From Rhyzopertha dominica (Eukaryota; Arthropoda; Insecta; Coleoptera; Bostrichidae), in assembly GCA_025024175.1 (NCBI GenBank), contig QCXZ01000138.1, positions 44,115,092 through 44,179,091 of the forward strand: a stretch of DNA of 64,000 bases, written 5' to 3'. The position numbers and the translations under genes are program-made. Below, piece after piece: positions 35,440 to 45,839 of this stretch (the first letter of the stretch is position 1; the number at the start of each line of letters is the position of its first letter). The notes under the pieces are model-generated. The model was not told where the DNA came from. It did not search any database and worked only from the letters and a program-made list of their open reading frames with translations.

Positions 35440-35850
35440 TTATAAAGTAACTTAACACAAGTATTGAGAGCTTTTTCAAATTTTGATATATGGCCTGAGT
35501 AGGTTCGGTAACAATATTTATGCCAATAATTTGCTATGCAGTGTCAACTAGTCTACCTTTTCGATTACCGTGTTGTTTTTACGCTATAAATCTTTTTTTT
35601 TTCAAAATATTGTACCAATCTTTTATTTATTAAAAACTTCGAATACTTTTGGTAATATCGACAGCAGGAATATAGGTCTATAGCTGTTATACTCTTCTAG
35701 AATCCTTTTTTAAATCATGATATCATTTTCGTTATTTTTTGTTGTATGGCAAATATATCTTCATCAATGCATTTATAGATTTTTTGGTGTGTTTCAACAT
35801 CTTGTGTTTATTGTGTTTATTTACATTTTATTGAAAACAGTCAGATTTGG
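35440..35850 (-). pseudogene. LINE reverse transcriptase N-terminal relic
   Basis: On the minus strand, EYNSYRPIFLLSILPKVFEV is the conserved NYRPISLLS..SK..E block. It is followed in another frame by QHGNRKGRLVDTA, the QHGFR.G.ST block, and ends near 35440 in degraded sequence. Upstream residues near 35760-35830 weakly fit the pre-RT linker. No catalytic motif remains. Confidence 0.65.
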
Positions 35851-36743
35851 CTATCTATTCTTAAATTCCACAAGTATGTGACATCCTATTGTGCTAAAAA
35901 TTTTATTAAGTTATCTTTGTTTATTGTAGTTGCAATGTGATTCGCTTCACATCACTCTGGTTGGTTGTTTTGCAATAATTCCAATCGCGTCTAGTGTTTT
36001 TTACATGCTGGCCAGGTCTTTATACGTACAAATATTTTTACGATTTGGGATCAACTTTTATTACTTTTTCAGGATAGCATGTTCCAAATTCGTGTTGTAA
36101 GACATCATGTAACCTGTCTTATACAACATATCATTGTGGTTGTGTTTCTCTGTCGAAAACTATGCTGACAACCCTTTTGACCCACATCAGCATCTTCAGC
36201 CAGCAAAAATCGCGCTCCCCGAGCGAAAAATAGCGCAGCAAGACCGTTCCGGGAACAATTAAAAAGACAATACATTGAGGTCTGGATGTTTCCGTGCAGA
36301 TAGGGTTAATTTAGTGTTAGTGCAGTTGCAGGGGAATTTAAGGACGTCGCCGGCGGGGGAGGGGGATAAACAGGTCGCCAGAACGCCCGGTATTTGCATA
36401 GAAATGAGCGCAGTCTGATGGAGTCATGTCACAAGGTGGCCGTGAATCAGCTACAATACTTGGGGGTAATCGCCTTAGATAGGCGAGATATAGGGCACTC
36501 GAGGTGGGGTGTGGGGGACGTTTAAGCCGGGGAAATATGTGAGGTTTTCCCGGTTAGATCGACCGCGTCACTGGCACTTGCACGGGGGATAAATTTTAAT
36601 GTCCTGTTTACTGGGAACGGATGAAAGGGTTGCGGGGAGATCGGCAGATTGGACGATCCTTCTTTGGAAGTGAGTGTCGGATAAAACATCGATGGCGCAC
36701 AGTGGGCTAGAATTCGAAAGTCCTGATCAAAATCAAAACAGTA
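35851..36743. other. GC-rich island with no transposon signal
   Basis: 35851-36160 is AT-rich and uninformative. 36165-36725 is the longest GC-rich, CpG-containing block of the window, with runs such as GGCGGGGGAGGGGGATAAA and an ATTTGCAT at 36392-36399. The minus-strand frame at 36522-36857 is open for 111 codons but crosses into the MITE and lacks known motifs. A regulatory element is the most likely use. Confidence 0.35.
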
Positions 36744-37130
36744 TACAGGGTCGCTAGAAAGTACGGAACCAGCAGGATATTTTAAGTGCTGTTCGATTTT
36801 TCTGAAATTGTGCTCGGACCTATGGGTAATTAAAATGCATTTTCTGGAATTTTTCAACTTCGAATCAGCTCTTGTTTCCGAGATATGGCCATAAGTTTCA
36901 TTTTTTTAATGGGAAGGGGGGTCAAAAGGTACATCATTGAAAAGGGTATCTTTTCCTGATTTCAAATATGTATCACATTTGTACAATGTATTTTTACTGA
37001 GTTGAGAAAAGTGTAAATACAATAATTGAGCCTGACAAAGAACGAAAAGAATGAAAACAATTTTCTTTATCGCTAAAATGGACAAAAAAGCGAGGTATTA
37101 CTATTTCTCTTTGACTGGTAATCATTTTCG
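36744..37130 (+). mobile_element. TACAGGGTG-type MITE, left part (copy A)
   Basis: It starts with TACAGGGT at a TA dinucleotide. 36744-36880 is the inverted counterpart of 49890-50033 (shared blocks TTTCTGAAATTGTGC, AATTAAAATGCATTTTCTGG, GTTTCCGAGATATGG in one orientation or the other). 36988-37130 is a direct match to 49725-49870 (AGTTGAGAAAAGTGTAAATA and onwards). The family therefore has an internal segment and long terminal inverted repeats; copy A retains left end plus middle and stops where the Penelope-like element begins. Confidence 0.75.
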
Positions 37131-37242
37131 GCTATTAATTCTTGTAAAATAACTTCACAAAGTTAAATCTACAATACATAATATTTAGGTAAAGCGCTTT
37201 CCGCTAATATGCCATCGTCAGTACCATATAATAAATAATCGG
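37131..37242 (+). repeat. Left inverted pLTR of the Penelope-like element
   Basis: Inverse of 38932-39040 with a few mismatches; includes AAAGCGCTTTCCGCTAATAT and GTACCATATAATAAA near its inner end. Confidence 0.85.
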
Positions 37243-37539
37243 AAAAAATTATGACATTGTCAAAATTAAAAATCTAAGCAAGCAACCTTGACTAAAAATG
37301 GAAAAACTACATTAAAACCAACAACGTAAAAATTAGCGTTAAAATGAAAAATTTGCAAAAATCATTTAGTATTGTCCAATTTTGGTCATTTAAAATTTTG
37401 TATATCTCTAAAGTTTCTAAATAGTTTAATTTTGATGATGTATTACAAAAATGTAAACTTTTTTAATTGTCCAAAGTAGAATATGATAATAAATGATTCG
37501 CGAACGAAGAATTTGTAGTTAAATGTCTGTATTTTTATA

Positions 37540-38880
37540 CTTATTAAATTGTTTTAGATGCTCATTTTCCCTAATAAGAAAGGATCTTCCCGTTTGTCCA
37601 ATATAAACAGAGTTAAAGTCGTTACATGAAAAGCTATATACGCCTGAATGATTTAAAACTGAAATTTTATCTTTATTATGGACAAAATGGGAACAGACAC
37701 TGCCTATAGTAGAAAAGGCAATATTTATGTCATTAGATGCAAATAATTTAGAAAGGGAAATCGAGTTTGACCAATAAACCTAAGGGGTATTTATAGTACA
37801 TTTTGTAATTTGGAAAACCGTTATTATAAGTAATTTGAAGAATTACACCAAGTTATTTTTCGAAGGCATTTAAAGAAAGGGGAATTTTAAAAAGTCTGTG
37901 AGAGAATGAAAAACGGCTATTTTATGGGTATGATGGTGCACAGAAGAATAGGGGATAATGTTGTCTGTACAAGTAGGTTTTCTAAAAATTTCAAAAGAAA
38001 GATAAGGAGAGAATCTAAAGAGGAAATTTTATTATCAACTTCTGTTTCATAACTAAAATTTATAAAATTATGTAATGAGTTTATAAATGTAAGAAAACTA
38101 ATTAGATTTTGTTGATTTCCTGAGAAAAGACATAAAACATCATCTACACAACGGTACCAAACAATAATGTGTGGTGAGAAGACAATATTTTTGAATATTT
38201 ATTTTTCTAAACTATTCATGAAAATTTCTGCTAAAAGTGGACTAAGGGAAGAACCCATAGTTAAACCTGACTTTTGTACTTTTTGTATAATATCTATTAT
38301 TGAAACAGAAAAAATTGATCTAATACAAATTTTGTTAAAGACATCAAATTATTTATGTGTAATAAAGATAAATTAGAATTTTGAAGTAGTAGGTTATTTA
38401 AAATATTTAAACAATCTTGTGGAGAAATCGATGGAAATAAATTGTTCACGTCAAATGAAACAAGGAAAGAATCAGCTAGTATTTTATAATTTTTAAGTTT
38501 ATAGGTCAAGTCTAAAGTATTCTTAATAGCAAAAGAGTTGTCAAAATTTAAAACTTCACGTAGGACTAAATTTAACCATTTTGCTAATTTATAACATGGA
38601 GAATTTATATAAGAAACAACAGGCTAATAGGACAGCCGTCTTTATATATTTTAGGTAATCCATACAGTCTAGTCGTTGAATTCATGGAAAGAATTTGAGA
38701 TTTAAAACTATCGAAGTAATTTAAAGTTGGTTCAACCCTGTCTAAAAGTTCTTTTAATTTGTAATTAAATTTAACTGTGTTATCATTCTCAACCATTTCG
38801 AAATCTCCATTATCTAAAGAGTTAATTACTTTGATTAAGTAATCATTTTTGTTTAAAATCACCATACAATTTCCTTTGTC
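37540..38880 (-). pseudogene. Penelope-like RT plus GIY-YIG, frameshifted
   Basis: On the minus strand, 38605-38865 has the N-terminal RT with STTRLYGLPKIYKDGCPIS. 38297-38509 has FLVSFDVNNLFPSISPQD (first catalytic D). Then come KVGLTMGSSLSPLLAEIFMN, WYRCVDDVLCLF (catalytic VDD), and a degraded thumb. Near 37560-37660 GVYSFSCNDFNSVYIGQTGR is the GIY-YIG core with its YIG box. Stops and shifts separate the parts, so it is inactive, yet all Penelope-type domains are in the right order. Confidence 0.85.
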
Positions 38881-38931
38881 AACTTTTTTTGCTTGTTTAG
38901 ATTTTTAATGTTGGCAACGTAACATTTGTTT

Positions 38932-39040
38932 CCGATAGTTTATTATATGGTACTGACGATGGCATATTAGCCGAAAGCGCTTTACATAAATATATGTATT
39001 GTGGATTTAACTTTGTAAAGTTATTTTACAGCAATTAATT
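38932..39040 (-). repeat. Right inverted pLTR of the Penelope-like element
   Basis: Inverse of 37131-37242; begins CCGATAGTTTATTATATGG and ends AGTTATTTTACAGCAATTAATT-like sequence at 39040. Confidence 0.85.
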
Positions 39041-39480
39041 CAGGATTCAATCCACGTAGAGCACAATGGATCAGTTTTCAAATTTTTGTCTAGTCTGATC
39101 GATTTATTGCTAATCTGGTACTCTATAAGCATATTTGGAGGCGAGTTCTGAATTTCTGCCCTGATTCGTCCTTTTAAATCCTCTCCATTATGTGGCCGAT
39201 CAGCATAATTAAGATTTTTCAGATACCCCCACAGGAAAAAATCAAGCGGCGTCAGATCAGGGGAACGTGCTGGGTATTCTATCACTCCGCGGGGCGGTGG
39301 ACAATTAACTTTAATAAGGTTGCAGAAAGCTAATATTTTCGGAGCTGTGGGGTGACACTGATCTCCAACCTTCAGTACTATCGCCGTGCATATTGTAGCT
39401 TGGCAGCAGTTACAAAAAGGCGGCACAAAAAATTCAGAAATCAACGCCGCCCGCGTTGTATGAATCATTTATAGAAGCCC
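39041..39480 (-). pseudogene. IS630/Tc1-superfamily transposase C-terminal fragment
   Basis: The 142-residue frame contains PARSPDLTPLDFFLWGYLKN, the block that carries the last catalytic acidic residue region in an insect DDE family, followed by HNGEDLKGRIRAEIQNSPPN. The N-terminal two thirds of a transposase are missing. CCCTGTATA at 39477-39485 could be a terminus. The fragment abuts the right pLTR of the Penelope-like element. Confidence 0.75.
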
Positions 39481-39484
39481 TGTA

Positions 39485-40070
39485 TATGACTATAGCCTCG
39501 AGAATTTTCTTTGATCTTAGTGTAACTTTTTATAGAAAGTTATCTTTTATACAACACATTTACAAAATATGTCTTAGTGCCAATAAAAATTATGTTTTTA
39601 TTTCACGTAACAGTCGCGATTTAAGTGATGATCATTTATTAGATCTAAAATGGAGTTCACATATGTGATCTAGTCTCCATATTATATGAGTCATACAAAT
39701 TACATTGAAAATACTTAAGGAAAATTCTTAAAAATACCAAATCTTAAACTCGAAGGGGCAGAATGGTCACAATGGTCTGCTTGAAAGCCATGGTGCTGTG
39801 AGTCTTCAGGTGAGAAGAGAGCTTGATGCTCTAGTATTTCTTTTCAAAATTGTTAACAATTAGCTTGATTGTCCTGAAATTTTGTGTTTTTTTTTATCTG
39901 CCAACTGCCAGAACTAACATTAAGAAACGTTCGCCACTTTACAAAATGTGTTCTATTCGTAATGCTAGGTGTTTGAATTTTGAACCTTTTTGTGGCAGCA
40001 TCACAGCATTGACAGCTATTTTTGTATGATTGGGTCTGTTTTTCTGTAAATATTATTTTACTGTTTACCC
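39485..40070 (+). pseudogene. LINE C-terminal reverse transcriptase relic
   Basis: The plus strand reads VTFYRKLSFIQHIYKICLSA and FISRNSRDLSDDH, the thumb region (L.F..H....NKA.K..GFI.RNS.DF). Then, in other frames, RRELDALVFLFKIVNN and LDCPEIL with a final block near 39960 (NARCLNFEPF). This is the typical LINE C-terminus. No RT core or endonuclease remains. Confidence 0.65.
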
Positions 40071-41089
40071 TCCTGTGGTGTAATTGGGTGCAAACCCCCT
40101 ATATAACAGCAATTGTTAAGCAACAATTAATTAATTAATCTACGACAAAAGAGACAGCAGAAACAAACAACTTTTTGGGACCACGTATTCCTCGTCGCCA
40201 GCAATCCGACACGACGGTCACCTCTGGAAAACCAGAATCTTGTTCAGGCGATCCGGGCTCCGGTAGCAATAGGGCTTTACGATCGGGACGTACGCGGCGT
40301 AATCAGGATGTAACGAGCGTCCGGCGGGTTGCGGTGTCTACTACGGCGACATCTGCAGTGGCCGTCTTGTGTTTATGGCCTGTCCGACATCGGTATTAAC
40401 ACATCCAATATCCCGAGGACACGGACATTATCTAGATATGAATGACGTGACTGAGACGGCCAGCTGAAGCCGAGGTACAGGGCCGGGGCCGTGGGGAGGG
40501 CGGACAGATTGGCGTGGAGTACCACAGGGCTTGGTTTAGGGTCAGTCGTCAACGGTAACAGTAAACAAACCTTCTTAAATTATTTAAACGTAAATATTTC
40601 AAATAAAATGTCAATGGGTTAGAATACAACGCATAATGGAGTGACAAAATATAATAGAAACGAAAGGGACTGTACAAAAGCAAAAGAAGCAAAAAGTGCA
40701 ATCGCAAGAGCAACGTTAAACCGACAAGCATATGTGCCGATTGACGATTGTTATAGTAATGCAACTCTCTTACCGTTTTTACAACCCTGCAATACTATTT
40801 ACCTTTCATTTACAGGCACAGTTGGAACGGCACGCAACCCCTCATAAATCAAACCCTCTCTTTGTGATTTTGCGAATTTCCAGTGCCGGCTCTAAGCCGT
40901 TTTAAAACTTGTTTTCTGTTTCTGTAGTGTATATTATTTTAAGTAGTTTTTAATCATTCGGTTAATAAGAAGTTTTACATCGATCGTTTTTATTTACGTC
41001 TCCAAATGAATTGTATGTAGTTGTAGATGAGTAGCAACATTACTTTGCACAAGCAATATATCTAGTTATAATGATATTTGTAATCTAAC
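40071..41089. other. Unassigned sequence with a GC-rich island
   Basis: 40170-40530 is GC-rich and CpG-rich. It has an open frame of 74 codons (40175-40399) with low similarity to anything I recognise (basic, Ser/Thr/Arg-rich). No splice sites could be assigned. The remainder is AT-rich without features. Confidence 0.3.
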
Positions 41090-42460
41090 TAGACAACATG
41101 CACATCTGAGCATTTTTTAATATGCAAAGAAAAATCTGGCGGACATGATTTGGAATTGAAACAAAAAATTCTTAGTTTATAAGAAAAATCGCAGCATGTC
41201 CAGCAGAGACATTGGCAAAAAATGTCGTACAACTAAAACATGGCAGAAAGAATAAAAAGTGCTGGTTTGAAAACGTATAAAAAGCAAAAAGTGCCAAAAG
41301 TTTCAGAAAAGCAGGAAAAAATGATTAAAACCCGAGCCCCAAAGCTATACAATTTAATTGGGGAAACACATCCTTGCTTGGTATTGGAATTTTACGAATC
41401 TACTAGGTTCACAATACTATACGGCTTTTAAAGGAGATATCTTTCCTAAGTCTGAATAACTAACAGTGTATAAAAATTTGGGACAAAGTTTCTTGCGTGG
41501 CAGGCAATCTGTCCATGCGGTCATCGTACTCAGTGCTTTGTTACCACAGGAACAATTAATGTCGAAATTTACATCAAAGAATGTTTGAAAAAACGCCTGC
41601 TTCCTTTTCTAAGGAAATACGAAAAACCACATTATTTTGGTCAGATTTAGCTTCTACTCATTATGCAAAAAATTTTAAAAAATTATTAATGTATTGTCGC
41701 AACCCTCGGTCTTGGGTTGTGCGCCGTTGAGCTAGAGGTCACCTGAGGAAACCTGAAACAGAGAACTAGGGGCGAAGGCAGGAGAGATACGACTTAGGTT
41801 CTAAACAACTATTTATTAACAAAGAGATCTGTAAAACAAGTAACATAAAATACACATTAATAACTGTAACAGAAATATATTAGAATGACTACTGAATAAT
41901 TTACCTTTTACTTACATTGTGCTAGGAGGGCTAGCTCCTGCCAGAGGGGCAACGTTTTACATTGTGCAGTACCCTAAGTTATTCCTCAGTTATTCACGAT
42001 GGATTTATCCGCGTATTTATACTCAACTTGCTAATACATCATAATGCTTCGTTAGCATTATACTCGGTGCTAGCGGGAAGTGCAATGACACAAAAATGCT
42101 GACATATTTAGTAAACGTTCTGTTCTAGAATGTGTAACGATCTAATTAAATGAATTTAGAATAAATTCAATATATGACAGTATGAACAAAAAAGATTGTA
42201 GAGAAAGAAGTAAATCCATCTAATGTGCCACAGTGTCGGCCAATTGAAAAATATTGGGCTCATTGCAGAAAAAAGTTACAAAAAAAACTAAAGAAGCAGC
42301 CGCTAGTGCCGTTTATTTTGTTCTTAAATGGAGAAGGGCAAGTAGAAGATTGCAGATGAATCAGGAATTTAATGAAGAACATTCAAAAAGCCTCAGAAAT
42401 GAATGGGATTTAAGTTAAAATGTTACTATTACATTGTGTTAAATAAAACTTCAGAAAGTG
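41090..42460 (+). pseudogene. IS630/Tc1-like transposase relic split by a solo LTR
   Basis: The left part (to 41694) reads SSRDIGKKC, then the frame at 41240-41431 with KSAGLKTYKKQKVPKVSEKQ and RAPKLYNL (end of the DNA-binding region), then AWQAICPCG, TTGTINVEIYIKECLKKRLL and, further on, a WPDLAS-like block near 41640. After the LTR insertion the right part resumes near 42195 with NPSNVPQCRPIEKYWAHCRK (third catalytic region) and a basic tail. The catalytic centre is broken by frame shifts. A related but distinct family lies at 60182-60869. Confidence 0.75.
41695..42179 (-). mobile_element. Solo LTR with 4-bp target duplication
   Basis: A 485-bp insertion begins TGTCGCAACC and ends TATATGACA, has TGTC...GACA ends, and is flanked by a GTAT duplication (41691-41694 and 42180-42183). 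On the minus strand it has a TATAAATA box (42021-42014) and, about 200 bp further, an AATAAA signal (41817-41812), the layout of an LTR promoter and polyadenylation site. It interrupts a transposase relic whose reading resumes on the far side. No internal retrotransposon sequence is present, so it formed by LTR-LTR recombination. A Gypsy-type origin fits the 4-bp duplication but is unproven. Confidence 0.8.
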
Positions 42461-42499
42461 TATTTTCCTATATGTGTTTGAACAAAAAAAGAACAAAAA

Positions 42500-43080
42500 A
42501 GAATATCAAGCGTTTCAAAATTTCCGGATTTTAAACGAGACAAGCTTTAATGGCTTTAGTTAAAATATCCGCACTCTGTATTTCTGAATCCAGGTATGAC
42601 ACATTCACATCTCCACGGGTGCGAATGTTTCTGTGTCCTTTTATCGAGTAAAACCTCTCGTAACGAGACGTGCTTTATACCGTATCGCGTTTCCGTTCGC
42701 GTCAGTTTTTACACGAAAAACCCACTTGTTGTCAATAACATCGACTCCCTTAGGTAGTGGGTCAAAGTCCAAGTGTTATTCTCTTTTAGAGTTCTCAATT
42801 CTTTCATGGCTCTCTACCACTGCTTTTTTTCTTCATTCTTCATTGCTTGATCATAATTTATCGGTTCTACAATAGACCAGTACCCTACTGATCCGTAATA
42901 GAAGTAGTCAGGATGAGTGTTGCGTTTAAGACTCTGTCTATATCTCAGTTCCCTTCCTCCATCGATGACTTCTTCTCTATTTTCTTCATTATTCGTTTCA
43001 TTGTGCCGTTTATTTTCTTCTTCATTTCCATCCATATTTTCATGGTCGTTTTCGACTTCATAGGATATGGGGAAACTGCT
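42500..43080 (-). pseudogene. Ty1/copia pol relic with internal deletion
   Basis: The minus-strand frame at 42814-43035 has EPINYDQAMKNEEKKQW, the E...DQA....E...W block before copia RT. It then continues in other frames with MKELRTLKENNTWTL, an NKWVF-like KTNGFFV segment, RYKARLVTRGFT and TETFAPVEM. It jumps directly to VNVSYLDSEIQSADILTKAI, the RNase H C-terminal block (ADILTK). Almost all of the RT palm and RNase H is deleted between these. Dead element. Confidence 0.75.
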
Positions 43081-43324
43081 GAATGACCTGTTAGGTCATC
43101 GGATTTAAGTTCATTGGATTCTTTGTATTTTTTTTCTCACAGGTCTATAAAGAGTCTAGTGTACAAAAAAAACACAATTTCTGTGATAGATTGACTAGTT
43201 ATTGCCAGATTGCAGGAGCTTTACAATTCAAATATTTAATTTGATAATAATAAATAACAAAATAAAGATAGCATGTTTATGGAAACTTCGCGGTCACTAT
43301 AACACACTGACAAAAATTATTAAT

Positions 43325-43397
43325 CAATTATAGATGTAATCGAAACATCAGATTAATAATTTTTTGTGAGTGTTTTACAGTGACAGCCATCTTTCCG
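43325..43397 (+). repeat. Isolated Penelope-type terminal sequence
   Basis: Direct match to 30601-30673 (TGTAATCGAAA, CAGATTAATAA, GTGTTTTACAG, CATCTTTCCG) with no neighbouring Penelope coding sequence, so this is a solo terminal fragment. Confidence 0.55.
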
Positions 43398-44377
43398 TAA
43401 ACCTATTTTCTATTTTTCTATTTTCATCCTCGTAATAAAGTATTACGAGCGCTTAATTATGATCAAATGGACAAAAAATATTATTGACACCTGCAGAAGA
43501 TCTTTGATAACGTTTTTCTCGTTTATTTGAAAATACGGTTTCCACAAATATTGTTATAAAACGGAGGAAAATAAAAATCAGCTTATTTCGGGAATATAAT
43601 AAAAAAAAAGAATACAACCCGTCAAACGTAGTTTGTTTTTCAGACAATAATGCGTCGACATACAAAAAGAAAATCTAGTCTATGAAATGAAAAATAATTA
43701 CCACAAAAACACAGGACATTTCCTTAACTAACTCTATATATTTATTATATATACTGAAAGCTTCACAGTCGTATCTTCTAGCCTAATTTCCAAGCATGTG
43801 AAAACAAGCTGCCACGCGCCATATAACGTAAACCATTCGAATATGTTCCAAAAGGTCCTTACGCAATAAACTGCCCTTCTGAGAAGCNTTAATTAGCAGG
43901 TTAAAGCCAAAATCNCCGTCCGAGGGACGGCTNTTTTGCCTAACAGCTTGACCGAAAGGATGTCTCCTAAACCAAAGCGGACGCAGGGGGCACTGATGAC
44001 CAACATGTCCGGTCGTTTGCCGGCATAATATCCAGGAAACTTGTCTCAACTTCGGCCATCCCTTAAAGGGCCTGTTATTCGTCGTCAACTACCAAGTAAA
44101 TTACTAAACCGAGACCACCGAATGGCATAAAATTTGGACGTGTGTCGGGGATAAATTGTAAAGCAAACGTAAAATGTTTCGGTTATGTTTAGTTTTTGGT
44201 GTTAGCAGATTGTGGTAAAGGAAGGTCAGCTGTTAGGACCCTTTAGTTGTAATACATATATCTCAAAAGCGGTTTAATTCTACCGATAAACAGGCACGGC
44301 TATTAAGAGACTAATTCAACGCTTTTTGGGAACATTTATACAATACCTAAACTTCTAAGACAATGGTTNTCATGAAT
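43398..44377. other. Unassigned sequence, GC-richer centre
   Basis: 43780-44140 is GC-richer, includes four single Ns and has an open minus-strand frame (43783-44088) without known motifs. Nothing else is supported up to the gap. Confidence 0.3.
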
Positions 44378-44477
44378 NNNNNNNNNNNNNNNNNNNNNNN
44401 NNNNNNNNNNNNNNNNNNNNNNNNNNNNNNNNNNNNNNNNNNNNNNNNNNNNNNNNNNNNNNNNNNNNNNNNNNNNN
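44378..44477. other. Assembly gap (100 N)
   Basis: A second block of exactly 100 undetermined bases, a placeholder gap. The flanking sequence on the right is CpG-rich. Confidence 0.99.
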
Positions 44478-44558
44478 TTGTGAAAAATTGGAGACCAGGG
44501 TGTTATTATTATTTTCGCGTCAATGCTTTGTTCGGTTTGGCGCGCGCTGTCGTGAAAA

Positions 44559-44618
44559 ATGACAGTGGTGCACTGGATGGATAAACTAGACTGCAGTCGG
44601 ATTAAAATAAAATATCCG
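44559..44618 (+). CDS. Speculative first coding exon (20 codons)
   Basis: ATG at 44559 opens a frame MTVVHWMDKLDCSRIKIKYP that runs exactly to a consensus splice donor (CCG then GTGAGT at 44619-44624). The upstream 80 bp to the gap is CpG-rich (TTTGGCGCGCGCTGTCGTG), as in some insect promoters. An acceptor in the same phase occurs at 45437. There is no known family match and the reading is short, so chance is a serious alternative. Confidence 0.22.
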
Positions 44619-44624
44619 GTGAGT

Positions 44625-45437
44625 ACAAACATAACTTTATCACCAAAACCTGCTAGTTTATTTTGAAAAGTTGAGGTAATGTATGGTGAAACTAATCAGG
44701 ATATTGTGTACGGTGTTTTAGATTTAGCAACAATCGTATTTTCTATGGTAAATTATGAGCTAGCGGCTTTATTATAAATATCTTGTTAATTATAAAAACT
44801 TATGAATGTGCCTCATATGTACTAACTAAAAATGTTTCCGAATGTATTTAATTATATTATTTTATTTTAACTTTGTAGTGGTATATAAATAAGACCAAGA
44901 CAAATCTAGGGTAGTGGTACAGCCGTACAAGAATTTTATGAGATAAAAAGGTATGTTAGTTCGCTAAAGCTTCTACATAAATTGATTTGTAATCATTCCC
45001 TCGTGTACTGTGTTTTTGATGGACTATTTAGTCCTCTCCTTGTTGCCCTTCTGGCTTTGTCCCAGTTGAAGTTTATTTTTTTTTCGTCTGCTACTACCAT
45101 GTCCCTTGTCTTTTGCAATCTTACTCTTCCTTTTCTTTCGCTTTTTTTGCTCGTCTTTCCTCGAATATTTTTACCAGAGGTCTGGACTATTTTCATTTAT
45201 TATTTTCTAGTGTATGTTCTATCGGATCTGTTTCAAATTCTCTATGTAATGCATCTATATCGTTTGCAGTCTAGTTACCAGTCTACTTAGTACCTACTTA
45301 ATTTTTATATCCGTACATTAATGTTGATCTATAAATGGTCTTGTCTCATTTCCCTTTTACGTATTAACGCCCTGTTTTGGGTGAGTATAGTATATCCTAA
45401 TTGAGCCGTTGATCTTTTTAACCTAAATTTAATGCAG
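44625..45437. other. Sequence between the two speculative exons
   Basis: T-rich near 45000-45290, where both strands give long but uninformative frames. No transposon core motif could be confirmed. Confidence 0.3.
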
Positions 45438-45509
45438 GATAAAGACAAGTATTCTTACAAAAAAATTAAAGACTGTATTGATTTAGACTTAAAAAGTAAA
45501 AGGAAATAA
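45438..45509 (+). CDS. Speculative second exon of the same short gene
   Basis: Follows AATTTAATGCAG and encodes 23 lysine-rich residues (DKDKYSYKKIKDCIDLDLKS then KRK) before TAA at 45507-45509. It is in phase 0 with the exon at 44559-44618. The joined product would be 43 residues. Weak acceptor; not recognised. Confidence 0.2.
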   Translation, partial: DKDKYSYKKIKDCIDLDLKSKRK

Positions 45510-45839
45510 TTACTAGGTGTAGAAAAATTATCAGAAAAGGACTGCAAAAATGTGCTTATATTGTGAGAATGCCCCTTCTGCGAATAAAATCGTACGAAAG
45601 GTATCTTACTGTACAAACATGGTGGAGTTTTTGTGCAAATCTTGCGAAATAAGTAAACTCAATGCATTTTACTTCTTATATCAATATTCAGCCACGGTAC
45701 GGTTTTAAGTTTGTAATTGAACTGCTCCCTCCTGCTAATTCTATATAACAAGCGCTAAGCAGGACTTGAATTCTACTAAAAGGTACGCAATCCAAGCACG
45801 GTATATAAAAGGCAACATGAAAATTGAATAGTGAAAACA

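Larger units (their letters stand above)
37131..39040 (-). mobile_element. Penelope-like element bounded by inverted terminal repeats
   Basis: 37131-37242 and 38932-39040 are ~110-bp inverted copies of each other (for example GCTAATATGCCATCGTCAGT against ACTGACGATGGCATATTAGC). Between them the minus strand carries RT and GIY-YIG remnants. Penelope-like elements often have such inverted pLTR copies. The left repeat starts exactly where homology of the neighbouring MITE copies is lost, so the element probably inserted there. Confidence 0.85.

Noticed and set aside
20464..36399. ATGCAAAT/ATTTGCAT octamers inside GC islands as a shared regulatory code
   Set aside because: A few such octamers are expected by chance in 64 kb of this composition, and at least one (near 923) lies outside any island.
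36522..36857. 111-codon minus-strand frame in the GC-rich island
   Set aside because: It runs into the MITE inverted repeat and shows no conserved motif or splice signals.
44982..45290. 102-residue frame and its opposite-strand lysine/arginine-rich frame
   Set aside because: T-rich on one strand and A/G-rich on the other; no recognisable family, and a LINE linker origin could not be confirmed.
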